Shown here: piece after piece, positions 1 to 7,589 of the stretch
How positions within the stretch are numbered: position 1 is the first letter of the stretch
How the letters are laid out: the number at the start of each line of letters is the position of its first letter
Assembly: GCF_001542905.1 (NCBI RefSeq)
Contig: NZ_LOAJ01000001.1
Location: forward strand, 124,001-188,000
Direction: 5' to 3'
Length of the DNA stretch: 64,000 nucleotides
DNA from: Halorubrum aethiopicum
Lineage (GTDB): Archaea; Halobacteriota; Halobacteria; Halobacteriales; Haloferacaceae
Made by a program: the position numbers and the translations under genes
The notes under the pieces: generated by a model
The model's database searches: none
What the model was told of the DNA's origin: nothing
Seen by the model: the letters and a program-made list of their open reading frames with translations, nothing else

Positions 1-1107
1 GGGGACCACCGCGCGCTCGCCCGCGTCATCACCCGGATCGAGGAGCGCGATCCGGGGTACCGCGGGCTCGTCTCGGCGCTGTACGGCCACACCGGCGGGG
101 CGGACGTGATCGGCGTGACGGGCGCGCCCGGCGCGGGCAAGTCCACGCTCGTCGACAAGCTCGCGGCGGCCTATCGCGAGCGGGGCGACACCGTCGGGGT
201 CGTCGCCGTCGATCCCTCCTCGCCGTACTCCGGCGGCGCGGTGCTCGGCGACCGGATCCGGATGGCCTCGAACGTCGGCGACATGGACGTGTTCTTCCGG
301 TCGATGAGCGCGCGCGGCCAACTGGGCGGGCTCTCGATGGCGACCGCGGACGCGGTGAAGGCGCTCGACGCCTTCGGGAAGGACGTGATCCTGATAGAGA
401 CCGTGGGAGCCGGACAGAACGAGGTGGACGTGGTCCGCACCGCGGACACCGTCGCGGTGCTGGTCCAGCCCGGCTCCGGCGACGACGTCCAGACGCTGAA
501 GGCGGGAATCTTGGAGATCGGCGACGTCTTCGTCGTCAACAAGGCCGACGTCGACGGCGCGGAACGCGCCCTCGCGGAGTTAGAGGAGATGGTCCACAGA
601 CGGGAGGGGTCGACCGCGACCCCGGAAGCCGGCGCGGGCCATCACGGCCCGCACGGCGGCGGGGTGCCGGACGCCGTCGATGCCGACGACCTCGACGATG
701 CCGACGACCCCGACGACTCCGACGACCCCGACGACTCCGACGACCCCGACGCCACCGACGACCTCGACGCCGCCGACGACGAGTGGACGCCCGAGGTGTT
801 GGGAACCGTCGCGGAGACGGGCGAGGGCGTCGAGGAGCTGATCGCCGCGTTCGACGCGCACGCGGCCCACCTCCGCGAGTCCGGCGAACTGGCTCGGACC
901 CGGCGGCGGCGGTACGCCGAGGAGATCCGGACGCTGGTGCGCGCGGACGTCGGCGCGCTCGCGGCCGAGGCGATCGAGCGCCGCGGAGGGATCGAGACGC
1001 TCGCGGACCGCGTCCGAACGGGGGAGACGGACCCGTACGGCGTCGCGGCCGAGATCGTCGACCCGATCGCGGCGTGTCTCGAGGCCGACGATCCGGACGG
1101 GGAGTAG
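1..1107 (+). CDS. meaB: MeaB/ArgK-family GTPase, 5' end outside window
   Basis: GTPase chaperone that, in the known family, protects and reloads adenosylcobalamin in methylmalonyl-CoA mutase (propionyl-CoA to succinyl-CoA route), in the cytoplasm. The reading frame is open from the first base, so the true start lies upstream; the GTG at 106 is internal. Visible motifs are the P-loop GAPGAGKST (codons 41-49), DPSSPYSGG, ETVGAGQNEVDV (switch II) and NKAD for guanine recognition. After the G domain comes an Asp-rich stretch coded by five 18-bp DNA repeats (685-774), which is not typical of the family. The C-terminal helices look complete. A mutase subunit gene may lie just upstream, by inference. 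Confidence 0.9.
   Translation, partial: GDHRALARVITRIEERDPGYRGLVSALYGHTGGADVIGVTGAPGAGKSTLVDKLAAAYRERGDTVGVVAVDPSSPYSGGAVLGDRIRMASNVGDMDVFFRSMSARGQLGGLSMATADAVKALDAFGKDVILIETVGAGQNEVDVVRTADTVAVLVQPGSGDDVQTLKAGILEIGDVFVVNKADVDGAERALAELEEMVHRREGSTATPEAGAGHHGPHGGGVPDAVDADDLDDADDPDDSDDPDDSDDPDATDDLDAADDEWTPEVLGTVAETGEGVEELIAAFDAHAAHLRESGELARTRRRRYAEEIRTLVRADVGALAAEAIERRGGIETLADRVRTGETDPYGVAAEIVDPIAACLEADDPDGE
685..774 (+). repeat. 18-bp minisatellite inside meaB
   Basis: Five tandem 18-bp units starting at 685, 703, 721, 739 and 757. The units at 703 and 721 are identical and the others differ by a few bases. Each codes for six residues of the type DD(P/L)D(D/A)(S/A/T), forming an acidic linker in the GTPase. 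Confidence 0.9.
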
Positions 1108-1154
1108 CCGACGACTCCCACGACTTTAAGTCGCCCGCGAACCAACAGTTTTCC

Positions 1155-2108
1155 ATGAGACTCAGGAACCTCGCCGGGACGGCCCTCCTCGGCGTCGGCG
1201 CGCTGGCGGCGGCGAACGTCGGGCTCCGCTACGAAGACGAACTGGAATCGCCGCTCGTCGGCGAGGACGGCACCTTCCGCTGGCGCGGCATGGACGTCGC
1301 CTACACCGAGGGCGGCGACCCCGAGGACCCCGACCTCGTGCTCCTCCACGGGATCAACGCCGCCGGCTCCGCCGGGGAGTGGCGCGAGGTCTTCGGCGAC
1401 CTCACCGCCGACCACCACGTCGTCGCGCCCGACCTTCCCGGATACGGGCGGTCGGACCGGCCGCCGCTCCGGTACTCCGCGGCGCTGTACGAGGACTTCG
1501 TCGGCGACTTCCTCGCCGAGTTCGACGAGCCCGCCGTGGTCGCCTCGTCGCTGTCGGCGGCGTACGCGGCCGGGGCGCTCGCGGGCGACTCCGCGAGGGA
1601 GGACCTCGAGGTGAGCGGGTTCGTCGGCGTCTGTCCCACGGCCGTCGCCGGACCGAGCCCGCCGAAGCCCTGGCTCCGGGAGCTGATCCGGTCGCCGCTC
1701 GTCGGCTCGGCGGTCTTCAACCTGATCGCCTCGAAGCCCTCGATCCGGTACTTCAACGCCGACCACGGCTACTACGACCCCGACGCCCCCACCGAGGAGT
1801 GGGTCGACTACGAGTGGCGGACCAGCCACGTCGAGAACGCGCGGTTCGCGCCGGCGTCGTTCGTGTCGGGGTACCTCAACAGCGACGTCGACCTGGCGGC
1901 CGCACTCGCCGATCTCGAGGTACCCCCCACGATCGTGTGGGGCCGCGAGGCCGACGTGAGCCCGCTCTCGGACGGCCGCGAGCTCGCGGACGCGTCGGGC
2001 GCGCGGCTCGTCGTCTTCGATCGCGCCGCGCTGTTGCCCCACGTCGAGCACCCGAACCGCTTCCTCGAGACCGTCCGCGAGAGCCTCGTCGCCGGCGCGA
2101 CGGCCTAG
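1155..2108 (+). CDS. alpha/beta-hydrolase fold protein
   Basis: Predicted serine hydrolase of 317 residues; substrate unknown. The first 20 residues are hydrophobic and could be a membrane anchor or signal. Family features seen are the oxyanion-loop LLHGINAAG, the nucleophile elbow ASSLSA (about residues 130-135, a relaxed form of GxSxG), an Asp in GREADVSPLS and a late His in LPHVEHPNRF. The ATG at 1155 was chosen because an A/T box (TTTAAG near 1124) lies about 30 bp upstream, as in leaderless haloarchaeal genes, and the longer frame upstream overlaps meaB. It could be an esterase, lipase or epoxide hydrolase. Confidence 0.8.
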   Translation: MRLRNLAGTALLGVGALAAANVGLRYEDELESPLVGEDGTFRWRGMDVAYTEGGDPEDPDLVLLHGINAAGSAGEWREVFGDLTADHHVVAPDLPGYGRSDRPPLRYSAALYEDFVGDFLAEFDEPAVVASSLSAAYAAGALAGDSAREDLEVSGFVGVCPTAVAGPSPPKPWLRELIRSPLVGSAVFNLIASKPSIRYFNADHGYYDPDAPTEEWVDYEWRTSHVENARFAPASFVSGYLNSDVDLAAALADLEVPPTIVWGREADVSPLSDGRELADASGARLVVFDRAALLPHVEHPNRFLETVRESLVAGATA

Positions 2109-2204
2109 CCGAGGCCGCCTCTTTCGTCCCGTCGCGACCACGCCGATATCAGAACTGAATAGCGGGAGGGAAACGATTTAGGTCGCCTGGGCGGAGGCGG
2201 GCAC

Positions 2205-2954
2205 ATGACCGACGACCCGCTACGCGTGCTCTGTGTCGACGACGAACCCGGACTCGCGGACCTCGTCGCGGCGTACCTCGAGCGCGACGACGGGTTCGAC
2301 TGCGAGACGACCGTCGAGACCGACCCGAACGCGGCGCTCGAGCGGATCCGTGCGGAGGCGTTCGACTGCGTCGTCACCGACTACGACATGCCCGCCCGAA
2401 CCGGCGTCGAGCTCCTCGCGTCCGCACGGGAGACGCATCCGGAGCTTCCGTTCCTGCTGTTCTCGGCGACGGAGCCCGACGAGATCGCGGCCGAGATGGT
2501 CCGCGTCGGCGTCACCGACTACGTGAGCAAGAACGGCGGTAGCGAGGCGTACACGACGCTCATCCGCCGGGTCGGACACGCGATGGACGGCGACGAGGAG
2601 AGGAGCGACGGGTTCGACGCGGGGGGAGTCTCCCTCGACGGGGTCTGTACGGTCGCGCCCGACGGGACCTTCGAGTACGTCTGCGAGGAGTACGGCGAAC
2701 TGTACGGCTACGACCCCGAGGACCTCGTCGGCGAGCGCTGGCAGCGGCTCCATCCCGACGAGGCGGTCGAACACATCCGGACCGACGTGCTCCCGGCCGT
2801 CATGGAGGGCGACCGGTGGACCGGGCGGAGCACCGGTCTCCGGGCCGACGGGAGCACGTTCCCGGAGTCGAAGATGGTGAGCACGACGAGCGACGGCCGC
2901 CTCCTCATCTCGGTGTCGGAACGCGGCGGGTCGGGCGCTCGCGCCGACGACTGA
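2205..2954 (+). CDS. response regulator: receiver plus PAS domain
   Basis: Cytoplasmic two-component signalling protein, 249 residues. The receiver domain (about 1-125) has the acidic pair in VLCVDDEPG, the predicted phosphoacceptor Asp59 in VVTDYDMP and the conserved Lys109 in YVSKN. Residues about 140-245 form a PAS fold (YGELYGYDPEDLVG, RWQRLHPDE). There is no DNA-binding or kinase domain, so output is probably through protein contact. The start ATG has an A/T box (TTTAGG near 2177) about 28 bp upstream. No partner histidine kinase is adjacent. The sensed signal cannot be told from the sequence. Confidence 0.85.
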   Translation: MTDDPLRVLCVDDEPGLADLVAAYLERDDGFDCETTVETDPNAALERIRAEAFDCVVTDYDMPARTGVELLASARETHPELPFLLFSATEPDEIAAEMVRVGVTDYVSKNGGSEAYTTLIRRVGHAMDGDEERSDGFDAGGVSLDGVCTVAPDGTFEYVCEEYGELYGYDPEDLVGERWQRLHPDEAVEHIRTDVLPAVMEGDRWTGRSTGLRADGSTFPESKMVSTTSDGRLLISVSERGGSGARADD

Positions 2955-2977
2955 GTCGGGATCGGGGGCGTCTCGGC

Positions 2978-3496
2978 TCACTCGTCGCGGCGCACGTACA
3001 GCGTCTTCCGACAGGTCGCGTGGACGGTCCCCGCCTCGTCGACGAGCGAGACCGCGTACTCGCGGTCGGTCGACTCCCCCGGCGCGAGCGTCCCGCGGAG
3101 CGCCTCGGTCTCGTCGACCGCGAGTTCGAACTCCGCGTACAGCGTCCCGCGGCCGGGTTCGATGAACTCGATCGCGGCGGACTTGTCCCAGACCGTGAAC
3201 CCGTCGCCGAGGACGCGCCGGAGCATGGTCATGTACACCGGATCGAGCGCGCCGTAGAGGCTCCCGCCGAAGGTCACGCCGAGCCCGTTCCGCGTCCGCC
3301 AGTTGAACGGGACCCGCACGCGGACGTACCGCCACGCCGCGCCGATGTGGTCGACCCGCGCGCCGGTCCCGCGGTAGGCGGGAAGCAGGTTGAACGCGTG
3401 CCGCCACAGACGGGTGCGGAGGCTCTCGGCCGGCGGGTTCGGATCGATCGGCCGCGGCTCCGGGTCGCGGTCGATCCCGGTCGGGGAGTCAGTCAC
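2978..3496 (-). CDS. hotdog-fold thioesterase-like protein (DUF4442 type)
   Basis: Protein of 172 residues with the central hotdog pattern GVTFGGSLYGALDPVYMTML, the helix that lines the acyl pocket in DUF4442/YiiD-type thioesterases. Activity on acyl-CoA is inferred from the fold only. The start is a GTG (complement of 3494-3496); no ATG fits, and the longer frame further upstream is antisense to the ncsA gene. It is convergent with the response regulator and divergent from ncsA. Confidence 0.72.
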   Translation of the reverse strand: MTDSPTGIDRDPEPRPIDPNPPAESLRTRLWRHAFNLLPAYRGTGARVDHIGAAWRYVRVRVPFNWRTRNGLGVTFGGSLYGALDPVYMTMLRRVLGDGFTVWDKSAAIEFIEPGRGTLYAEFELAVDETEALRGTLAPGESTDREYAVSLVDEAGTVHATCRKTLYVRRDE

Positions 3497-3652
3497 GTCC
3501 ACTCGAGTCGTCTCCGGGGGCAAACGCGTGTCGGAACGCGAGACAACGCGCGGGCGGTTGCCGCGAGGCGTCACGGTCCGCGGGGACGGTTCGAGCGGCG
3601 GAGCCGCCGAGCCCCGAAACCCGTATCCCCGCGCGTCCGCAACCGGACACCG

Positions 3653-4669
3653 ATGGAGTGTGACAAGTGCGGGGCCGACGCGATCCACCACGCCGCCTAC
3701 TCGGGGGCGCACCTCTGTGGCGAGCACCTCTGTCGCTCGGTCGAGAAGCGCGTGAAACGCCGGGTCCGCGAGGACGGGCTGCTCGACCCCGACGCGACCC
3801 CCGACGATCCGGACCGCTGGGTGATCGGGCTCTCGGGCGGGAAGGACAGCGTGGTCCTCACCCACGTCCTCGACGACGTGTTCGGAAGGGATCCCCGCGT
3901 CGAGATGCTCGCGCTCACGATCCACGAGGGGATCGAGGGCTACCGCGACGAGAGCCTCGACGCCTGCGTCGAACTCGCCGAGGACCGCTCGATCCGCCAC
4001 GAGGTCGTCTCCTACGACGACGAGTTCGGCGTCCGCATGGACGACGTGGTCGAGACGGACCCGGAGGACATGGCCCCGTGTGCGTACTGTGGCGTGTTCC
4101 GCCGGGACGTCCTCGAACGATACGCCGAGGAGTTCGACGCCGACAAGCTGCTGACCGGCCACAACCTCGACGACGAGGCCCAGACCGCGCTGATGAACTT
4201 CCTCGAGGGCGACGTCCGGCAGGTCGCGAAACACTTCGACGCCTCGCTCGGCCCCTTCGACGAGCGCGGCGAGACCGACGCGTTCGTCCCCCGCGCCAAG
4301 CCGCTTCGGGACGTGCCGGAAAAGGAGGTCGCGCTCTACTGTCACGTCCGCGACCTCCCGGTCCACATGGCCGAGTGTCCCCACGCCGCCGAGGCGTACC
4401 GCGGCGAGATCCAGTCGCTGATCCACGACCTCGAGGAGAACCACCCCGGCACGCGCCACTCGATCATGGCCGGCTACGAGGAGCTGTCGGCGCTCACCGC
4501 GGAGCGGTATCGGGAGGGCGGCGACGCGACCGATCGCGGAGGCGACGCGACCGACCGCGGCGGCAGCGACGACCGGTCGCTTCGCGAGTGTACCCGCTGC
4601 GGCTCGACGACCAGCCGCGAGGTGTGTCGGAAGTGTCGGCTGCTCGATTCGATCGAGGCGGCGTCGTAG
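3653..4669 (+). CDS. ncsA: tRNA 2-thiolation protein NcsA (TtcA/TtuA family)
   Basis: ATP-pyrophosphatase that activates wobble uridine of tRNA Lys/Glu/Gln for 2-thiolation; in haloarchaea NcsA works with the SAMP2 sulfur carrier (established for Haloferax). The protein has 338 residues. An N-terminal Cys zinc site (CDKCG ... HLCGEHLC) is followed by the PP-loop SGGKDS near residue 62, the PCAYCGVFRR motif, TGHNLDDEAQT and a C-terminal zinc ribbon CTRCG ... CRKC. Just before the ribbon is a duplicated GGDATDRG stretch. A SAMP2 gene lies at 20353 in the same window, which fits the pathway. Confidence 0.9.
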   Translation: MECDKCGADAIHHAAYSGAHLCGEHLCRSVEKRVKRRVREDGLLDPDATPDDPDRWVIGLSGGKDSVVLTHVLDDVFGRDPRVEMLALTIHEGIEGYRDESLDACVELAEDRSIRHEVVSYDDEFGVRMDDVVETDPEDMAPCAYCGVFRRDVLERYAEEFDADKLLTGHNLDDEAQTALMNFLEGDVRQVAKHFDASLGPFDERGETDAFVPRAKPLRDVPEKEVALYCHVRDLPVHMAECPHAAEAYRGEIQSLIHDLEENHPGTRHSIMAGYEELSALTAERYREGGDATDRGGDATDRGGSDDRSLRECTRCGSTTSREVCRKCRLLDSIEAAS

Positions 4670-4726
4670 CTCGCGGGGTCGGGCGAGCGAAAAACGCGGT
4701 GTAAAACGACTCCGGGAGCGCCGCCT

Positions 4727-5935
4727 TCAGCGGATGACGTCGAGCCCGTTGTTCGTCTCGACGGGCTCGGTGCCGCCGTCGGACTCCCAGGCGGCGCGCT
4801 CGGAGCCGCCGGATCCCTGAGCTCCGTTCGTCGCCTCGGTCGCCCGCGAGCGGGAGTCGCCGAGGTCGTCGGCGTCGACCGCGGCGCGGGACTTGTCCGC
4901 CTGCTTCTGGGTCGACGGGCCGAGCACCTGCGCGCTCTGGACGCCCGTCATGATCGCCATGACGCGGACCTTCCCCTTGTACTCGTCCTGGATGCGAGCG
5001 CCCCAGATGACGTTGGCGCTCGCCTCCAGTCGCTCGGTGATGTTGTTCGCGATCCCCTCGGCCTCCTTCAGCGTGAGGTCGGGGCCGCCCGTGATGTGGA
5101 CGAGCCCGCCGGAGGCACCGCGGTAGTCGACGTCGAGGAGGGGGTGGTTCATCGCGTCGTTGACCACCTCCTGGGTCTTGTTCTTGTCCTGGGTCTCGCC
5201 GACGAGCATGACGGCCACGCCGCCCTGGTTCATGATGGTGGACATGTCGGCGTAGTCCAGGTTGATGAGGCTCGGCTGGGTGATCGTCTCGGAGATCCCC
5301 TTCACCGTCTCCGCGATGATCTGGTCCATCACGGAGAACGCCTTCCCGATCGGCAGGTTCGGGACGTAATCGAGCAGGCGGTTGTTGTCGAGGACGATGA
5401 TCGAGTCGGCCTCGTTGCGGAGGCTCTCTAACCCCTCCTCGGCTTTCACCGTGCGGGCGCGCTCGACGTTGAACGGCGTCGAGACCATCCCGACGACGAT
5501 AGCGCCCTGCTCTTTGGCGATCTTCGAGACGACGGGGGCGGCACCGGTTCCGGTGCCGCCGCCCATCCCGGCCGTGACGAAGACGAGGTCGGCGTCACCG
5601 AGCACCTCCTTTATCGTCCCCTGGGCCATCTCCGTCGCGCGCTCGCCCATCTTGGGGTCGCCGCCGGCACCCAGCCCCTGCGTGAGCGACTTGCCCACGA
5701 GGATCTTGGTGTCGGCCTCGATCATCTTGAGGTGCTGTTTGTCCGTGTTGATCGCGACGGTGTCGGCACCGTCGACGCCGATGTTGTACAGGCGGTTGAC
5801 GGTGTTGTTTCCCGCGCCGCCGGCACCGACGATGACGATACGGGGGTCCCCGAACTCGTCGTCGTCCATGCTGGCGTCCATCTCGCGCTTCTCCGCTTCC
5901 GCGTTGTCGAGGGCGTCCTGAACGAGATCCTGCAT
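4727..5935 (-). CDS. ftsZ2: cell division GTPase FtsZ2
   Basis: Tubulin-like GTPase that forms the division ring and, in Haloferax, drives constriction (FtsZ2) as opposed to ring assembly (FtsZ1). It has 402 residues. Visible are the nucleotide loop VGAGGAGNN, the tubulin signature GGGTGTG (125-131) and the catalytic T7 loop NLDYAD (225-230), then a low-complexity tail with a short conserved end. It is assigned as FtsZ2 rather than FtsZ1 because cdrS lies 4 bp upstream on the same strand, which is the known cdrS-ftsZ2 operon. Expression should depend on the cdrS promoter and its GTAAGAC sites. Confidence 0.93.
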   Translation of the reverse strand: MQDLVQDALDNAEAEKREMDASMDDDEFGDPRIVIVGAGGAGNNTVNRLYNIGVDGADTVAINTDKQHLKMIEADTKILVGKSLTQGLGAGGDPKMGERATEMAQGTIKEVLGDADLVFVTAGMGGGTGTGAAPVVSKIAKEQGAIVVGMVSTPFNVERARTVKAEEGLESLRNEADSIIVLDNNRLLDYVPNLPIGKAFSVMDQIIAETVKGISETITQPSLINLDYADMSTIMNQGGVAVMLVGETQDKNKTQEVVNDAMNHPLLDVDYRGASGGLVHITGGPDLTLKEAEGIANNITERLEASANVIWGARIQDEYKGKVRVMAIMTGVQSAQVLGPSTQKQADKSRAAVDADDLGDSRSRATEATNGAQGSGGSERAAWESDGGTEPVETNNGLDVIR

Positions 5936-5939
5936 CGAT

Positions 5940-6119
5940 CTACACCTTGGCCCAGCTGCGGTTGCGGCCGCGCTCCTCGCGCTCGCCGTCCTGTTCGCTC
6001 AACATGTCGCGGACGGCCGACCGGATCGCCTCGCTCCGGTTCGGGAACTCCCCCGTCTCGACCATCTGTTCGACCTCGTCTATCTGCTGTTTCGGGATCC
6101 GTAGTGTCACACGCTCCAT
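5940..6119 (-). CDS. cdrS: ribbon-helix-helix regulator CdrS
   Basis: A 59-residue DNA-binding protein, almost only a ribbon-helix-helix domain ([20 protein letters not shown], then the helix [10 protein letters not shown]). CdrS is known in Halobacterium and Haloferax as a regulator of cell division genes, co-transcribed with ftsZ2. The ATG at 6119 gives exactly the RHH start; an in-frame extension to 6155 is ignored because it runs into the leader. The tail is charged. It lies between ftsZ2 (4-bp gap) and a leader with repeated GTAAGAC sites. Confidence 0.92.
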   Translation of the reverse strand: MERVTLRIPKQQIDEVEQMVETGEFPNRSEAIRSAVRDMLSEQDGEREERGRNRSWAKV

Positions 6120-6134
6120 TGTTGTATTCCCCCG

Positions 6135-6290
6135 GTAAGACGACGCCCACGACACACGCCGTGCGTCTTACAGCCACGGATCGCCCGACGGCGGGGACAT
6201 CCCTTCGCCGGACGCCGGCTGTAAGACGGTCGTCTTACGCGATTGTAGTCACCGAGGCTACCCTTATAAAATTAACGACGGTCGTAAGAC
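6135..6290. promoter_or_regulatory. cdrS promoter with five GTAAGAC operator half-sites
   Basis: The heptamer GTAAGAC occurs at 6135, 6221 and 6284, and its complement GTCTTAC at 6165 and 6232. The sites at 6221-6238 form an 18-bp near-perfect palindrome. An A/T box (TTTATAAG on the minus strand, about 6263-6270) lies between the palindrome and the 6284 site, so the palindrome would sit at the transcription start of cdrS. An 11-bp inverted repeat (6165-6175 with 6217-6227) could also fold in the leader. Binding by CdrL, encoded next door, is the likeliest explanation (inference). Confidence 0.8.
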
Positions 6291-6338
6291 ACAGACGAAC
6301 ATCGGCGTATACGGCCTCGAGAGGCGTGTTTTCAGCGT

Positions 6339-6932
6339 TTATCGGTCCTTCAACACGTCCGCGGCTGGGGTTCGCCGGCCGCAGCCGGGACAGAACGCCC
6401 AGTCCGTTCGGACCTCGTCACCGCACTCACAGAAGGCTCGATGCGACTGCTTCTCACCGCAGTTCGGGCAGTATACGTGGTCCTCCGGAACGTTTTCGCC
6501 GCATCCGCCGCAGACGTTTTCGCCCGTTTGCACCCCGCGGTCCGCACGTGTCTTACGCGTTTCCGGCTCTGGCTCGGGCTCCGTCTTCCGTGTCACACGC
6601 GTGTCCCCGTCGTCGGCCCCAGGGGCGTCGAGCGTGACGTTTACGTTGATCTCACCCGGCGTAGACGGCGTATACGCGTTTTCGGGGTCGCGGCGATCCG
6701 GAGCGCCGAGTCGCTCCGTCAACGCCGCGTCGAGCCGGTCGGCGATCAGGTCGTCGATCCGTTCCGTGAGGGCGTCGTCCACGCTTCCCTCGGGGGCGTC
6801 CGCGTCCGTCCCGTCGGCCGCGTCGTCGAGGTGAGCGCGGAGCGCCTCGCGCATCACCTCGCTTTTGGAGGCGTCACACGCTTCCAGCCGCTCGACGAGG
6901 TCGTCGTCGGCTCGGAAGGTGATCTTGCTCAT
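6339..6932 (-). CDS. cdrL: CdrL: RHH domain plus double zinc ribbon
   Basis: Protein of 197 residues. Residues 1-35 are a ribbon-helix-helix domain (MSKITFRADDDLVERLEACD, KSEVMREALRAHL), the middle is acidic and disordered, and residues 140-190 carry two zinc ribbons (CGGCG ... CPNCG and CECGD ... CPGCG). This matches CdrL (cell division regulator long), reported in haloarchaea to act on the cdrS-ftsZ2 promoter. The ATG at 6932 is about 27 bp from an A/T box on the minus strand near 6959. It is transcribed in the same direction as cdrS-ftsZ2 with its own promoter, 219 bp upstream of cdrS. Confidence 0.85.
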   Translation of the reverse strand: MSKITFRADDDLVERLEACDASKSEVMREALRAHLDDAADGTDADAPEGSVDDALTERIDDLIADRLDAALTERLGAPDRRDPENAYTPSTPGEINVNVTLDAPGADDGDTRVTRKTEPEPEPETRKTRADRGVQTGENVCGGCGENVPEDHVYCPNCGEKQSHRAFCECGDEVRTDWAFCPGCGRRTPAADVLKDR

Positions 6933-7128
6933 ACCGGTGCGATGGCAACCCCAGTACAAGTATTTTCCCCCTCGTCCGCTCCGCGGCAGACACGTTTCAG
7001 CGGCTCGAAACGTCCGCTGCGGCCGGATCGGTCTCCGGCGTTCGACGCCGCCGCGGGCGGACCGTGTGGCGTGGTCACACGTGTGTCTGACACAGGTTTA
7101 TACGCCTCGCGCGGGCATACGTGAGCAC

Positions 7129-7569
7129 ATGAGTAACCGCGTCGAGGACCTCGAACGGCAGGTCGCGGAGCTGCAGGCGGCGGTCAACGGGCTCACCGAG
7201 GAGCTCGTGGAGATGAAAGAGCGCGTCCGACAGGTGGAGGACGCCCAGGAGGTGGCGGTCGACGCGGAGGCCGCCGCGGCCGTCCCCGAGGAGCCGCCGT
7301 CGGACGAGTCCGACGCGTCCGACGCGCCGACGGAGAGCGAACGCCGGACGCACTCCGACGACCACGTCGAGGTCGTCGAACGGACCGGCGGCCCCTCGAG
7401 CCCCGGGGAGGCGGCCGGCAGCGATCCCGAGCGCGCGGACGCGGAGTCGCCCGCCGCCGAGGACGGGGAGCCCGCTCCCGAGACGGCGGGAGACGGCGAG
7501 GCCGCCGACGCGGACGGCGGCGACGCCGAGGACGGGGAGTCCGACGACAGCGACATCATCGTCGCGTAA
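7129..7569 (+). CDS. small acidic coiled-coil protein upstream of smc
   Basis: Protein of 146 residues. The first 45 form a coiled coil (VEDLERQVAELQAAVNGLTE, then ELVEMKERVRQVEDAQ), and the rest is Asp/Glu/Ala-rich and probably disordered, ending SDIIVA. It belongs to a haloarchaeal family found just before smc (DUF7518 in my memory). The start has an A/T box (TTTATA, 7098-7103) 26 bp upstream, a leaderless pattern. It ends 20 bp before smc, so co-transcription is likely. A role in chromosome organisation is inferred from position only. Confidence 0.8.
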   Translation: MSNRVEDLERQVAELQAAVNGLTEELVEMKERVRQVEDAQEVAVDAEAAAAVPEEPPSDESDASDAPTESERRTHSDDHVEVVERTGGPSSPGEAAGSDPERADAESPAAEDGEPAPETAGDGEAADADGGDAEDGESDDSDIIVA

Positions 7570-7589
7570 GCCGGCGTCCGTATCCCGCC

